Of a DNA stretch of 48,504 bases, positions 1-7,733 are shown in pieces. Below the pieces are notes generated by a model, which saw only the letters and a program-made list of their open reading frames with translations, was not told where the DNA came from and ran no database searches. Made by a program: the position numbers and the translations under genes. The first letter of the stretch is position 1. Each line of letters begins with the position of its first letter. The stretch is from positions 1 to 48,504 of the forward strand of contig JAPKYO010000042.1 of NCBI GenBank assembly GCA_026394265.1, given 5' to 3'. This DNA is from Candidatus Bathyarchaeota archaeon (GTDB taxonomy: Archaea > Thermoproteota > Bathyarchaeia > TCS64).

Positions 1-213
1 ACGGGCGTAGAAGTGGCCGCCCGTTGGCTTCAGTGCCCATGTTTCGAGCTCGAGATTACCCGTCTTAAGCTCTGTCTGAATTAGATCCCAGTAGTGTTTC
101 GCCTTATTCGGTTGTAGATGAATCAAACAGTCTCTGCTGTAATTGATGGGGACGCTGAATAAAAACAAGTAGTCTAAACTGTTGATTAGGCCGTGACTGG
201 CAAAAGTGATCAT
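1..213 (-). CDS. Partial hypothetical protein running off the left edge
   Basis: The reverse strand is open from an ATG at 211-213 to base 1 with no stop, giving the first 71 residues of a longer protein. It begins MITFASHGLINSLDYLFLF and contains a Trp/His/Tyr-rich stretch near residues 45-70. A TATA-like run lies about 35 bases upstream of the ATG and an AAGG sits just before it. Base composition is much more AT-rich than most of the window. I do not recognise the family. The C-terminus is outside the window, so coding status rests on the open frame and the start context. Confidence 0.5.
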   Translation of the reverse strand, partial: MITFASHGLINSLDYLFLFSVPINYSRDCLIHLQPNKAKHYWDLIQTELKTGNLELETWALKPTGGHFYAR

Positions 214-427
214 CCTTGTGTCTGTGTTGAAAAGCCTCTTTTATGCGTGAATCTTTTTAAAAAATGGTTTAATTGGTCGGTTTTTGTTGGCGCAGAGATT
301 TAGCCGACTCTCGTGGCTCATTTTTACTATCTGTTATTTTTTAGGCCTTCACATTTTCATAAAAATAGGTCAATTAGCAACCATGTAATAAGCTAATTTT
401 GACGTTCCTTATGCGAGGATCTAAAAA
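214..427. other. AT-rich intergenic stretch
   Basis: This stretch lies between the left-edge ORF and the end of the Imm-5-like gene. It is rich in T and A runs and probably holds the promoter of the left-edge ORF (TATA-like run near 240-250, reverse strand). I see no RNA gene or convincing ORF in it. Confidence 0.4.
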
Positions 428-922
428 TTATCGGAAATCCTCGCCTTTTTGTATCTTAACAAGAATCCCGTGGTCATTTTTTAGAATTATTATCCTATTC
501 ATAACTTCTTGTCTTAGATTTTCTGGGAGACGCTGTGCCTGCCAGTCGCGTTCCTTGGCAACATTAGCCTCGGCATTAACGGGATCAGCCGCCGCGATGG
601 CCTTGAGCGCGTAGTAGGCGGCGCCGAGCGCGTGCTGGGGGACGTGTGCGGTCGCTGCCGCTTGGCCCGAGGCGCGCGCGGCGAAACAGGCCGCGTCGTT
701 ATCTTTCGCATCGCGGGCGGCGGCGTGGGCGGCGAGCGAGGCCCCGCGTATCACAGCCATCTTGAACACACCCGTGCGCGACCACGCCAGACACTCCTCT
801 ATGGCCTTCTGTGGCCTATCATCGTCGGGGAACGCCCTCTCGAAGAACGGGAGCACCCTCTTGGCGCAGTCAACCGCCCAAGCCGCGAGCACCCTCTGAT
901 CCTCCCTACTGTATTTTTTCAA
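428..922 (-). CDS. Imm-5-like putative immunity protein
   Basis: A 164-residue soluble, alanine-rich helical protein. The start KKYSREDQRVLAAWAVDCA, the DDRPQKAIE segment and the repeated A/H-rich helices (AAHAAARDA, AAATAHVPQHALGAAYYALKA) resemble the Imm-5-like domain family called putative immunity protein in many bacteria and archaea. The start is a TTG at 920-922, chosen because a strong GAGGGGGG ribosome-binding site lies about seven bases upstream and the nearby ATG is in another frame. No toxin gene is next to it, so the immunity role is only a family label. The last 20 residues are more AT-rich than the rest. Confidence 0.65.
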   Translation of the reverse strand: MKKYSREDQRVLAAWAVDCAKRVLPFFERAFPDDDRPQKAIEECLAWSRTGVFKMAVIRGASLAAHAAARDAKDNDAACFAARASGQAAATAHVPQHALGAAYYALKAIAAADPVNAEANVAKERDWQAQRLPENLRQEVMNRIIILKNDHGILVKIQKGEDFR

Positions 923-1093
923 GAATCGCCCCCCTCATGCGAGTATCTCGGGGTGGGTATTAAACAGACTTATGAAACGCGGTGGTTTTAGCGCGAGAAA
1001 CCTTGCAACTGTCGCGGGGGTAAAAACTGGTCCTTAAAACAATTGTAAGTAGAGGAATAAAGAAAGGGATGTCAGATCGGAATATGCTCAGGA

Positions 1094-1104
1094 GCTTTTA
1101 AAAG
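1094..1104 (+). promoter_or_regulatory. TATA-like promoter of the phosphomevalonate dehydratase operon
   Basis: The run GCTTTTAAAAG lies about 35-45 bases upstream of the ATG at 1139. A GAAAGGGG ribosome-binding site follows near 1123-1130. Spacing fits an archaeal TATA box with a short leader. Confidence 0.5.
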
Positions 1105-1138
1105 AATATTCCGGGGATATGTAGAAAGGGGCGTTTAA

Positions 1139-2374
1139 ATGCGTTTAACCGATCAGGAAAAGGAGATTTTAGAGGGCGCTGAAGGCGAGGCGCCGAAGCT
1201 GGCTATGGAGATTATGAAAAAAGTCGGCGAAATCAACGAAGCCGAAAGACTGATCCCCGTTCAGAGTGTCCACCTCGTCCTGCATGCGTATAAGAGCGCA
1301 TTTGACGCGGGGGTGGATGCAGCCGTAAAAATAGCTGAAATGGGTGGAAAGTTCGTCGTACCCACGACCATTGACCCCTATGGGATGGATGCAGAGGACT
1401 GGAGGGGGGCGAGAACCCCTGAGAGTTATGCGAAACAGCAGATAAGGCTGGATGAAGCCGTGATGAAGATGGGGGTGATACCCGTCTGGACGTGCACCCC
1501 CTACTATGGATTCAATGCGCCCCGGTTCGGAGACCATCTTGCATGGTCGGAGTCATCCGCAGTCGCGTACGCAAACACCGTAATAGGCGCAAGGACAAAC
1601 AGGCAGACGGCGATCGTCGATATTTGCTGCGGCATCCTGGGAAAAGTGCCCGAGACGGGCCTTCATCTCCAGGAAAACAGGTACGGCGAGGTCCTCGTAC
1701 ACCTCAATGTAGATAGGGAACTGAAGTCGTGGGAGTATCCGGCTCTCGGCTATCTCCTCGGCAAGAAGCTCGGCAGCCACATCGGCGTCGTCGACGGGAT
1801 GAGGGGCGCCCCGAGGCATGAGAGCCTAAAGTCCCTCTGCGCGGCGGCGGCAGCCTCGGGCTCCGTGACCCTGCTCCACATCGTCGGGGTGACGCCCGAA
1901 GCAAGGACCCTGGAGGAGGCCTTCGGGCCCAAGAAGCCAGTCGACGAATTCGTCGTCACGGCCGAAGACCTGTTGAAGACGCGCAACGCCATGTGCACGT
2001 ATAAGGGGGACGAGATCGATTTCGTCGCCCTGGGGTGTCCTCAGTATACGATAAACGAGATCGTCAACGTCCACAAGCTACTCAACGGGCGCAGGGTGAA
2101 TCCGGGCACCAACTTCTGGATCTACGCCAACAGCTACGCAATCGACCTGGCGGAGAAGATGGGTCTGCGCAGGTCGCTGGAGGAGGCCGGCGTCGTGATC
2201 CGCGCGGAGACATGCATGGTCATCTCGCCGATAGCAAACTGGAACTTCAAGACGATGATGACGGACTCGGGAAAATGCTCATACTATGGCCCGGCTGAGT
2301 GCCGCACCGAGATCATCTTTGCGGGCGTGGATGAGTGTGTGGAGGCCGCCGTTTCCGGCAGGCTATCGAAATAG
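1139..2374 (+). CDS. Aconitase X catalytic domain: phosphomevalonate dehydratase large subunit
   Basis: A 411-residue aconitase-X catalytic subunit. In archaea this protein and its small partner dehydrate (R)-5-phosphomevalonate to trans-anhydromevalonate 5-phosphate in the modified mevalonate pathway to isoprenoid lipids. The protein starts MRLTDQEKEILEGAEGE, typical of the family. Cluster-binding cysteine regions are visible: WTCTPYYGFNAPRFGDHLAW near residues 120-140, a cysteine in RAETCMVISP and another in DSGKCSYYGP near the C-terminus. Length is normal. The small subunit begins 13 bases after the stop. The specific substrate is inferred from the archaeal family. Confidence 0.92.
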   Translation: MRLTDQEKEILEGAEGEAPKLAMEIMKKVGEINEAERLIPVQSVHLVLHAYKSAFDAGVDAAVKIAEMGGKFVVPTTIDPYGMDAEDWRGARTPESYAKQQIRLDEAVMKMGVIPVWTCTPYYGFNAPRFGDHLAWSESSAVAYANTVIGARTNRQTAIVDICCGILGKVPETGLHLQENRYGEVLVHLNVDRELKSWEYPALGYLLGKKLGSHIGVVDGMRGAPRHESLKSLCAAAAASGSVTLLHIVGVTPEARTLEEAFGPKKPVDEFVVTAEDLLKTRNAMCTYKGDEIDFVALGCPQYTINEIVNVHKLLNGRRVNPGTNFWIYANSYAIDLAEKMGLRRSLEEAGVVIRAETCMVISPIANWNFKTMMTDSGKCSYYGPAECRTEIIFAGVDECVEAAVSGRLSK

Positions 2375-2387
2375 GGGGATGGGTGTA

Positions 2388-2807
2388 ATGAGAAAAATTA
2401 TGGGGAGAGGCGTGATCGAAGGCACCGCGAAGGGGGAAGCCCTCGTGTCGACTCAACCCTTCGGCTTCTTCGGGGGCGTGGACCCGTCCACCGGTCTTGT
2501 GATCGATAAGTGGCACGAGCTCTACGGGCAGAACATCAAGGGGAAGGTGCTGGTCTACCCCGAGGGGCGAGGCTCCACCGTTGGCGCGGCGGTGGTCCTC
2601 GAGCTTGTGCGCACCGGCTGCGCCCCGGCGGCAATCATAAACGCGAAGATAGAGACGATAACTGCGGCCGGGGGCCTGATGGCGAAGAAATTCTACAACA
2701 AGGACATGCCCATGGTCGACCGTCTGTCTGAAGACCCGATCAAGGCGATAAAGACCGGAGATATAGTCGAGGTAAACGGCACCACGGGAGAAGTAACGAT
2801 TTATTAG
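2388..2807 (+). CDS. Aconitase X swivelling domain: phosphomevalonate dehydratase small subunit
   Basis: A 139-residue swivelling-domain subunit that pairs with the upstream catalytic subunit. Typical motifs are GRGVIEGTAKGEALVS at the N-terminus, FGFFGGVDPSTG, YPEGRGSTVGAAVVLELVR and a C-terminal GDIVEVNGTTGEVTI. The frame is open further upstream into the large-subunit gene, but the ATG at 2388 follows a GGGGGATGG ribosome-binding site and matches the family N-terminus (MRKIMGRGVIEG). The in-frame ATG at 2379 is the alternative. The two genes form one transcription unit. Confidence 0.9.
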   Translation: MRKIMGRGVIEGTAKGEALVSTQPFGFFGGVDPSTGLVIDKWHELYGQNIKGKVLVYPEGRGSTVGAAVVLELVRTGCAPAAIINAKIETITAAGGLMAKKFYNKDMPMVDRLSEDPIKAIKTGDIVEVNGTTGEVTIY

Positions 2808-2832
2808 ATTATTATTCAAAGGCGGGAACCGA

Positions 2833-3729
2833 TCAGCTGGGGCCGTCTATCCTCCACTGTATCCCCGACCTGAGGAAATGATAGTCGTCGGTTCGAGGCT
2901 TAAGAATCGCGGGGAGCGTGGTTCCTTCACCTCTGATGCCCTCCCACTTCCCTGTGCCTCCGACGAACTTGTATAATCCGCGGCCCCTCGCGTACCACCA
3001 GACGTGGCAGAGCCACGACATGTCGCCCTCCGCGTCCGTGTCTTCGAGCAGCATCACATCGGCGAGCCTCTCTCCATGGCTCCACACGGTCACCCCCTTG
3101 TCGTAGCTGGCTGCGTAGCCGCGTGGACTCGGGACCGCTGGATCCTCCGGCATTAGAACCCCTATCTGCGTGTTGACGATGAGCTTCAACCCGTTGGATA
3201 GTTCCCTTATCGACTCGGTGACGTGGGGCCCGTGGAAGCTCAGGCTCGACGCCTTGTTTGTGTATGGGCCCTTGGGGTCGAACGCCGGTATGGTCAGGTC
3301 GTTCTTCTCGTCTATCTCCCAGCTCATCTTGTAGTTCGGCATCATGCCTTCGTCGGCGCGGCTCTGCGTGCCCGTGATGGTCGCCTCGCCCGCGATACCT
3401 TTCCACTTCCCCGTGCCGACTACGAAGTGGTAGACCGCCTTCCCATTGCTTGGCTCCCAGAGGATGCTCCAGGTCACGTCGCCGTCGGCGTCTATCGTCT
3501 CGACGAACGCCGCCTGCCGGATGAGCTTGCCCTGTTCATCTTGCAGGATGCTTCCGTGCGCGTAGTACGTCGCCTTGTACCAGGGGCTCTCCTTGTTGTC
3601 GGCGACGATGACCCCCGACTTGTGGTTGTCGATGAGTGTCTGACCCGGCTTCACTGTCTTCCTCTTCCGCTCTACCATGGGATTCGCGAAGATGTACCCG
3701 GAGTCTTTGCCAACCTTTTTCCCAGCCAT
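2833..3729 (-). CDS. Protein with two tandem barrel-like domains
   Basis: A 298-residue soluble protein built from two similar halves, about residues 40-160 and 170-290. Each half carries an acidic DxDGDxxW/DAEGDMSW element followed by a glycine-rich element: GTGKWKGIAGEATITG in the first, GGTGKWEGIRGEGTTL in the second. The GTGKW-GI-GEGT element resembles that of the allene-oxide-cyclase/dirigent-like beta-barrel superfamily, so two fused barrels are likely. No signal peptide or membrane segment is seen. The gene converges on the dehydratase operon, with 25 bases between stops. Function is unknown. Confidence 0.7.
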   Translation of the reverse strand: MAGKKVGKDSGYIFANPMVERKRKTVKPGQTLIDNHKSGVIVADNKESPWYKATYYAHGSILQDEQGKLIRQAAFVETIDADGDVTWSILWEPSNGKAVYHFVVGTGKWKGIAGEATITGTQSRADEGMMPNYKMSWEIDEKNDLTIPAFDPKGPYTNKASSLSFHGPHVTESIRELSNGLKLIVNTQIGVLMPEDPAVPSPRGYAASYDKGVTVWSHGERLADVMLLEDTDAEGDMSWLCHVWWYARGRGLYKFVGGTGKWEGIRGEGTTLPAILKPRTDDYHFLRSGIQWRIDGPS

Positions 3730-3877
3730 GTTGTGTCGTCGTCCAACTCAGCGAGTCTACTAAAAATAGTTTCCCCACAAAACAGTGCTAACAAGCCCGA
3801 TACTGTTCTAAATGTCGTAAACTATCTTTGACAGCTATGAGATGTATGCCTCCCAGCGTCGCCGTCGATCAGGCTCG

Positions 3878-4267
3878 TTAGGAGGAGAGGTTGAGCGCCA
3901 CCGCTTCGCGGATGAGCGCCTTCAATGCCTCCCCGTCGATCTTGTCGCCCTCGTGGATGTCGATGGCGCGCCACGCGTTGCCTTCGAGGCTGGCGTTGAA
4001 GAGGCCCGAGGGGTCCTTCAGCTTGGCGCCCTTGGAGAAGGTCATCTTCACGGCGTTCTTGTACGTCTCGCCGGTGCAGATCATCCCGCCGTGGGACCAC
4101 ATCGGGACGCCCCTCCACTTCCACTCCTCCACGACCTCCGGGTCGGCCTCCTTGATCAGTGCCCTGATCCGGGACAGCGTCTCGCCCCGCCAGTCGCCAA
4201 GCTCCTTGATCTTCGCGTCAATCAGCTGGGACGGGGACTCGCCCTTGGGCTGGTCTGTCTTCTTCAT
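3878..4267 (-). CDS. DUF1801 / YdhG-like protein
   Basis: A 129-residue small soluble protein of the DUF1801 (YdhG-like) family. Characteristic elements are LSRIRALIKEADPEVVEEWK, the WRGVPMWSHGGMICTGE strand-turn region, the KMTFSKGAKLKDP strand and the ALKALIREAVALN C-terminal helix. Some relatives are described as iron-chaperone-like (frataxin-like fold), but no function should be assumed. It starts with ATG and stands alone: 148 bases from the tandem-barrel gene and 103 bases from the tRNA. Confidence 0.8.
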   Translation of the reverse strand: MKKTDQPKGESPSQLIDAKIKELGDWRGETLSRIRALIKEADPEVVEEWKWRGVPMWSHGGMICTGETYKNAVKMTFSKGAKLKDPSGLFNASLEGNAWRAIDIHEGDKIDGEALKALIREAVALNLSS

Positions 4268-4370
4268 GTGTTCGAGTGGTTAATCGGTGGATTTAATGCC
4301 TTGCGAAGATTACACCACAAAAGTTTCTTGCCTTAGATATTCGATAAACTCATCATACCCAAAGGGATTG

Positions 4371-4455
4371 TGGCGCAGAGGAAGGGATTCGAACCCTTGA
4401 GGCTCAAGGCCACTAGTTTTCGAGACTAGCCCAATAACCGCTCTGGCACCTCTGC
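4371..4455 (-). tRNA. tRNA-Ser (anticodon CGA)
   Basis: The reverse strand folds into a class II tRNA. The acceptor stem is GCAGAGG (4449-4455) with CCTCTGC, discriminator G and an encoded CCA (4371-4373). The anticodon stem CTAGT/ACTAG encloses the loop CTCGAAA, giving anticodon CGA (4420-4422) for UCG serine codons. A long variable arm (TGGCCTTGAGCCT region) and the T-loop GGTTCGAATCC are present. No intron is seen. Confidence 0.95.
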
Positions 4456-4511
4456 CCAGAGATGAACCATGGGAGGCACAATATTAGCTTTCCCAGCCCA
4501 CGCACGGGGCT

Positions 4512-5411
4512 CTACACCCTCACCGGGTCGCGGATTCCCCTGTAGACCTCGAAGAACGCCCCGCTCCCCTTCCCGACGAGTTCACGCAAAACCTCTGCAC
4601 CCCGCTCCGCCTCGATCACCTGAGCCATGTGGCACCCCGCGACGTACCAGAGCCGCCGGGGCCTCCCGCTGAACTGATCATATACCTCGAGATCGCCCTC
4701 CTCGACTTCTCTGTCGGGCTCCTTCTCTAGACTCGCCAGCTTCTCGAAGTAGGCGCGCACCCTCCGCCGCCTCTCCACGGGGTCACCGAGGGCGACGTAG
4801 TCCGGGTCCCCGAGCCCGTCTTCAGCCATCCTAAGCTTCAACGGCGTCAAGACACCCATCCCCTCCAAGTGAGTGAGGAACATGACGTTGCCCGCGAGCT
4901 CCCCCCAAGTCCGTGGCGCTGTAAGGTCCGGTGTCCCGTTGTACCCGAGGTACCCCGCGTGTGCCAACTCGTGCATCAAGTAGTAGACGGCCTCCCTGTG
5001 GTCGATGTGGAACGGCGCGTGGTTGAGGTTGAGCGCCACGTCCCCGCCGTAGGCGACGTTATCGTAGCCGAGGTTCAGATAGACCGTCGCGTCGAACGTG
5101 TGCCCCCGCGGGAGGTATTCGAGGACGCCGGGGAGCCACCGCGACTGGCTCTGCGAGAGTATGTGGTCCCTCACGGCGAAGGCGCTGCTTATCGCCGCCC
5201 CACCATCGGGTATCCTCGCGAGCACACCCGCCCAGAACTCCTCCGGCGTGGTCCGGGTGTCCATGTTCGACCACTGGTAGTGCCTGAAGGCGAAGTCGTT
5301 GCCCCTGCTGGCGACGAGGGCGCGAAAATTGTCTGTTGTCCTGTTCTTCAGGTAGTCGATGGTGGCGTCGAGCCCCGAGGAGTCGAAGAGTATCCTCTGC
5401 TCGGCGCCCAA
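4512..5411 (-). CDS. Putative zinc-dependent metallopeptidase (HExxH gluzincin-like)
   Basis: A 299-residue protein with a zinc-peptidase motif HELAH at residues 147-151 and a likely third ligand Glu183 in THLEGMG, about 32 residues later. The predicted strand DVALNLNHAPF precedes the active helix. Layout resembles uncharacterised gluzincin families such as DUF5700 or DUF2268. No signal peptide or membrane segment is visible, so it should be cytoplasmic. The start is a TTG at 5411 preceded by a GGGGGCTGAGGG stretch; it lies 11 bases downstream of the homoserine dehydrogenase stop, so the two may be co-transcribed. Substrate unknown. Confidence 0.6.
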   Translation of the reverse strand: MGAEQRILFDSSGLDATIDYLKNRTTDNFRALVASRGNDFAFRHYQWSNMDTRTTPEEFWAGVLARIPDGGAAISSAFAVRDHILSQSQSRWLPGVLEYLPRGHTFDATVYLNLGYDNVAYGGDVALNLNHAPFHIDHREAVYYLMHELAHAGYLGYNGTPDLTAPRTWGELAGNVMFLTHLEGMGVLTPLKLRMAEDGLGDPDYVALGDPVERRRRVRAYFEKLASLEKEPDREVEEGDLEVYDQFSGRPRRLWYVAGCHMAQVIEAERGAEVLRELVGKGSGAFFEVYRGIRDPVRV

Positions 5412-5422
5412 CCCTCAGCCCC

Positions 5423-6448
5423 CTACATCGACCTGTGTATGGCGAGCAGGTCGGATAGTATTCCGTGGCCGGTCTCGATGCCACCCGCGCCCTTGCCGAT
5501 TATGGTTACGGGGCCGAGGCCGTCCGTCTCGAATGTCAGGGCGTTGGTTGTGCCGCTGACGCTGGCGAGGGGGTCTGTGAGGTCTACTAGCTCGGGTGAG
5601 ACCTTCGCCTTCACCTTGGCGCCCTCCCTCCATGCGTGGGCGATGAGCTTGATCCTCTTCCTCTGCCTCTTCGCCGCCTCGATGACCTACTCCCCTATCT
5701 TCGTTATGCCCTCCCTCTCCACGTCGGCCACCTTCAGCTTCGCCCCCATGACGCTGTTGGCGAGTATCACAGTATTGCCCACGGCGTCCCAGCCCTCCAC
5801 GTCCCCCGAGGGCTCGACCTCCGCGTAGCCCAGCTTCTGAGCCTCCTTGAGGATGTCCGCGTAGGCTCCGCCCTTCTCCATGTTCGTGAGTATGTAGTTC
5901 GTCGTCCCGTTGAGGATGCCGCGGAAGCCGTTGACGACGTGCCCCGCGAGGCCATCCATCCCAAGCATGATCGTCGGCGTCCCACTCATCACCGTACACT
6001 CGAAGCGTATCTGGACCCCGTTCTCATCCGCCAGCCTCTTCAGCTCCGGGTACGCGAGCGCGATGGGCCCCTTGTTACTCGTGATGACGTGCTTCTTCGC
6101 ACTGAGCGCCTCCCTGATGTGGGTCAGCCCCGGCTCCCCCGTCTCAAGATTCGTCCAAGCCACCTCGACGACCACGTCCGCGTTCGTCTCCCTGATCGTC
6201 TGGAGGCTGTCCCTCCCCTTCCTGCCGCCCTTGTAGCCGTCGATCTTGTTAGTCTCCTTGACGAGGCGGAGCAGCTCGACGATGTCGAGCCCCTCAGGGT
6301 CGTAGACGGAGCCCCTGTTTATGTCGCTCACCGCCACTATCTCGCACTCGAGGCCGTAGCGGTCCTTGAGCATCCTCCTCTTATCGTTGAGGACCTTGGC
6401 GAAATTGCTGCCGACGGTCCCGAAGCCGATCATGGCGACCTTGATCAT
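5423..6448 (-). pseudogene. hom: Homoserine dehydrogenase interrupted by an in-frame TAG codon
   Basis: Homoserine dehydrogenase reduces aspartate semialdehyde to homoserine for threonine and methionine synthesis. The N-terminal Rossmann motif GFGTVG (residues 8-13), the SNKGP lysine region and the family signature starting NGTTNYILTNM are intact. Codon 254 is TAG (5687-5689). The same frame then continues without shift through VIEAAKRQRKRIKLIAHAW to the conserved C-terminal GKGAGGIETGHGILSDLLAI and a second TAG at 5423-5425. Full length would be 341 residues, normal for the family. A nonsense mutation or sequencing error is the simplest reading; recoding of TAG is the alternative. The start is the ATG at 6446-6448. 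Confidence 0.85.
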
Positions 6449-6541
6449 GGGTAGTAACACTCTGTGTGGTCTCTAACATCTATCCATATTTTAGCGTTGG
6501 CAGGGGGAGGCGCACCGGTATATTCCATACCCGAAAATGGG

Positions 6542-7213
6542 TTAGCTCTTGCCGTTGCTTAGCTTCCTGACGCCGTCCCAGCCCTCCCTGCTCTTCGCCT
6601 GAACGAGGTTTAGCGCCTCACGGCTCGAGCCGAGCTTTGGCTGGCTCTCCCCCATCTGCCTGAGCAGGTACTCGGCGGCGCGCAGCGTCTTCCTGCTGAG
6701 CTCCGAGTCGGCGAGGTCCGCTATGCTGACTATGAGCGCCTCCATCGTCTTGGGCTTGACGGGGCTCACGTCCCCGTGGTGGGAGGCCGCGACGTGTATC
6801 ACGTCGACGGGGAACCCGCGCTTGTACAGCTCCGCGACGAGCAGGGTGAGGTGGTCTATCTTCTCCCCGAGGGCTGAGCTCATGTAGCTGCCGTCGCCCC
6901 GGGGCGAGTACGTGTAACACTTCATGATGTCGTGTATGAGGGCGCCGGCGAGGACCGTGTCCCTCTCCACCTTCCCCCCGTAGACGCCCTCGACGAGGTC
7001 GCAGAGCGTCAAGCTAAGCTTCGTCACCCCAATCGTGTGCTGGAGTAGGCCGCCGCTGTAGCTGTGGTGCTGATAGGACCCCGCGGGGCACTCCTCGACG
7101 GGGAGGCGCGGCGAGTCTAGGTCGAGTGAGGGATTCCTGAGCAGGTCGATTACCTTCTCCCTGAGCGAGCTGTCCTTGATCTCTGCCGCGAGCCTCTCGA
7201 CCTCATCAATCAT
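6542..7213 (-). CDS. HD-domain phosphohydrolase (YhaM-like exoribonuclease family)
   Basis: A 223-residue HD-superfamily protein. Metal-binding residues are His59 in SGGLLQHT, His94-Asp95 in LIHDIMK, His145-His146 in AASHHGD and Asp166 in SIADLADS. The YSGGLLQHT start of the domain is typical of the YhaM 3'-5' exoribonuclease HD group, but the OB-fold domain of YhaM is missing, so the substrate could be RNA or a nucleotide. It starts with ATG and is 93 bases upstream of the homoserine dehydrogenase gene on the same strand. Confidence 0.75.
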   Translation of the reverse strand: MIDEVERLAAEIKDSSLREKVIDLLRNPSLDLDSPRLPVEECPAGSYQHHSYSGGLLQHTIGVTKLSLTLCDLVEGVYGGKVERDTVLAGALIHDIMKCYTYSPRGDGSYMSSALGEKIDHLTLLVAELYKRGFPVDVIHVAASHHGDVSPVKPKTMEALIVSIADLADSELSRKTLRAAEYLLRQMGESQPKLGSSREALNLVQAKSREGWDGVRKLSNGKS

Positions 7214-7280
7214 AGCCAGAACCAGCGGTGAATCCTAAAGATTGGACACGAACCGTTCTTAAATCTATCCACTGGCGGGT

Positions 7281-7733
7281 CTACTGCATCGAAGTCTCGA
7301 AGAGGGCTTCCCGGGGCATCTCCTTGAGCCAGTCGATGAGTTCAGTGGACTCCTCCCCGTGGTCTTCCCCTTCTAGTTCGTGTCCTATCTTGGCGAGGAC
7401 GTGTTCTTTGACCCTGATCAGGAGCGCCTTCTCGCCGGCCTTGAACTCGGCGGCGACGCCTTCGCGCTCCACGACTTCGAGGTTGTGTTTGCCCGTGGTG
7501 CACCCCGTTGAGATCTGGATGCCATCCAATACGCACGAGTGTGGGGGTCGCCAGCGGAGCATGGCACTGCATCTTATGCCGAACCAGCCCTTCGCGTCGA
7601 GCAGGTCGAGGGCCGCCATCCCCATCCTGAGGCCGATGACCATGAAGGGGCCGCCGTGGCCGTGGAACTCCTCGGCGCGCTGGTAGAGCCCATCGCTCCA
7701 AGTCCTATCCTTGGGCGTCGAGACGGCCTTCAA
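7281..7733 (-). CDS. FmdE-family protein
   Basis: A 150-residue protein of the FmdE family, named after a subunit found with formylmethanofuran dehydrogenase; homologues also occur without it. Key motifs are FHGHGGPFMVIGLRMGMAAL at the N-terminus, a CVLDGIQISTGCTTGKHNL cysteine segment, and a short C-terminal helical part. I place the start at a TTG (7731-7733) whose last bases overlap the TGA stop of the upstream ECF gene, which suggests translational coupling. The frame is open further upstream but only inside that gene. No other formylmethanofuran dehydrogenase subunit is in the window. Confidence 0.8.
   Translation of the reverse strand: MKAVSTPKDRTWSDGLYQRAEEFHGHGGPFMVIGLRMGMAALDLLDAKGWFGIRCSAMLRWRPPHSCVLDGIQISTGCTTGKHNLEVVEREGVAAEFKAGEKALLIRVKEHVLAKIGHELEGEDHGEESTELIDWLKEMPREALFETSMQ

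Noticed and set aside
399..991. Forward open frames opposite the Imm-5-like gene
   Set aside because: They are antisense shadows of a GC-rich gene and show no family pattern.
5423..6448. Genome-wide TAG reassignment to pyrrolysine
   Set aside because: Many intact genes here end in TAG at the expected place, so TAG works as a stop in this organism.
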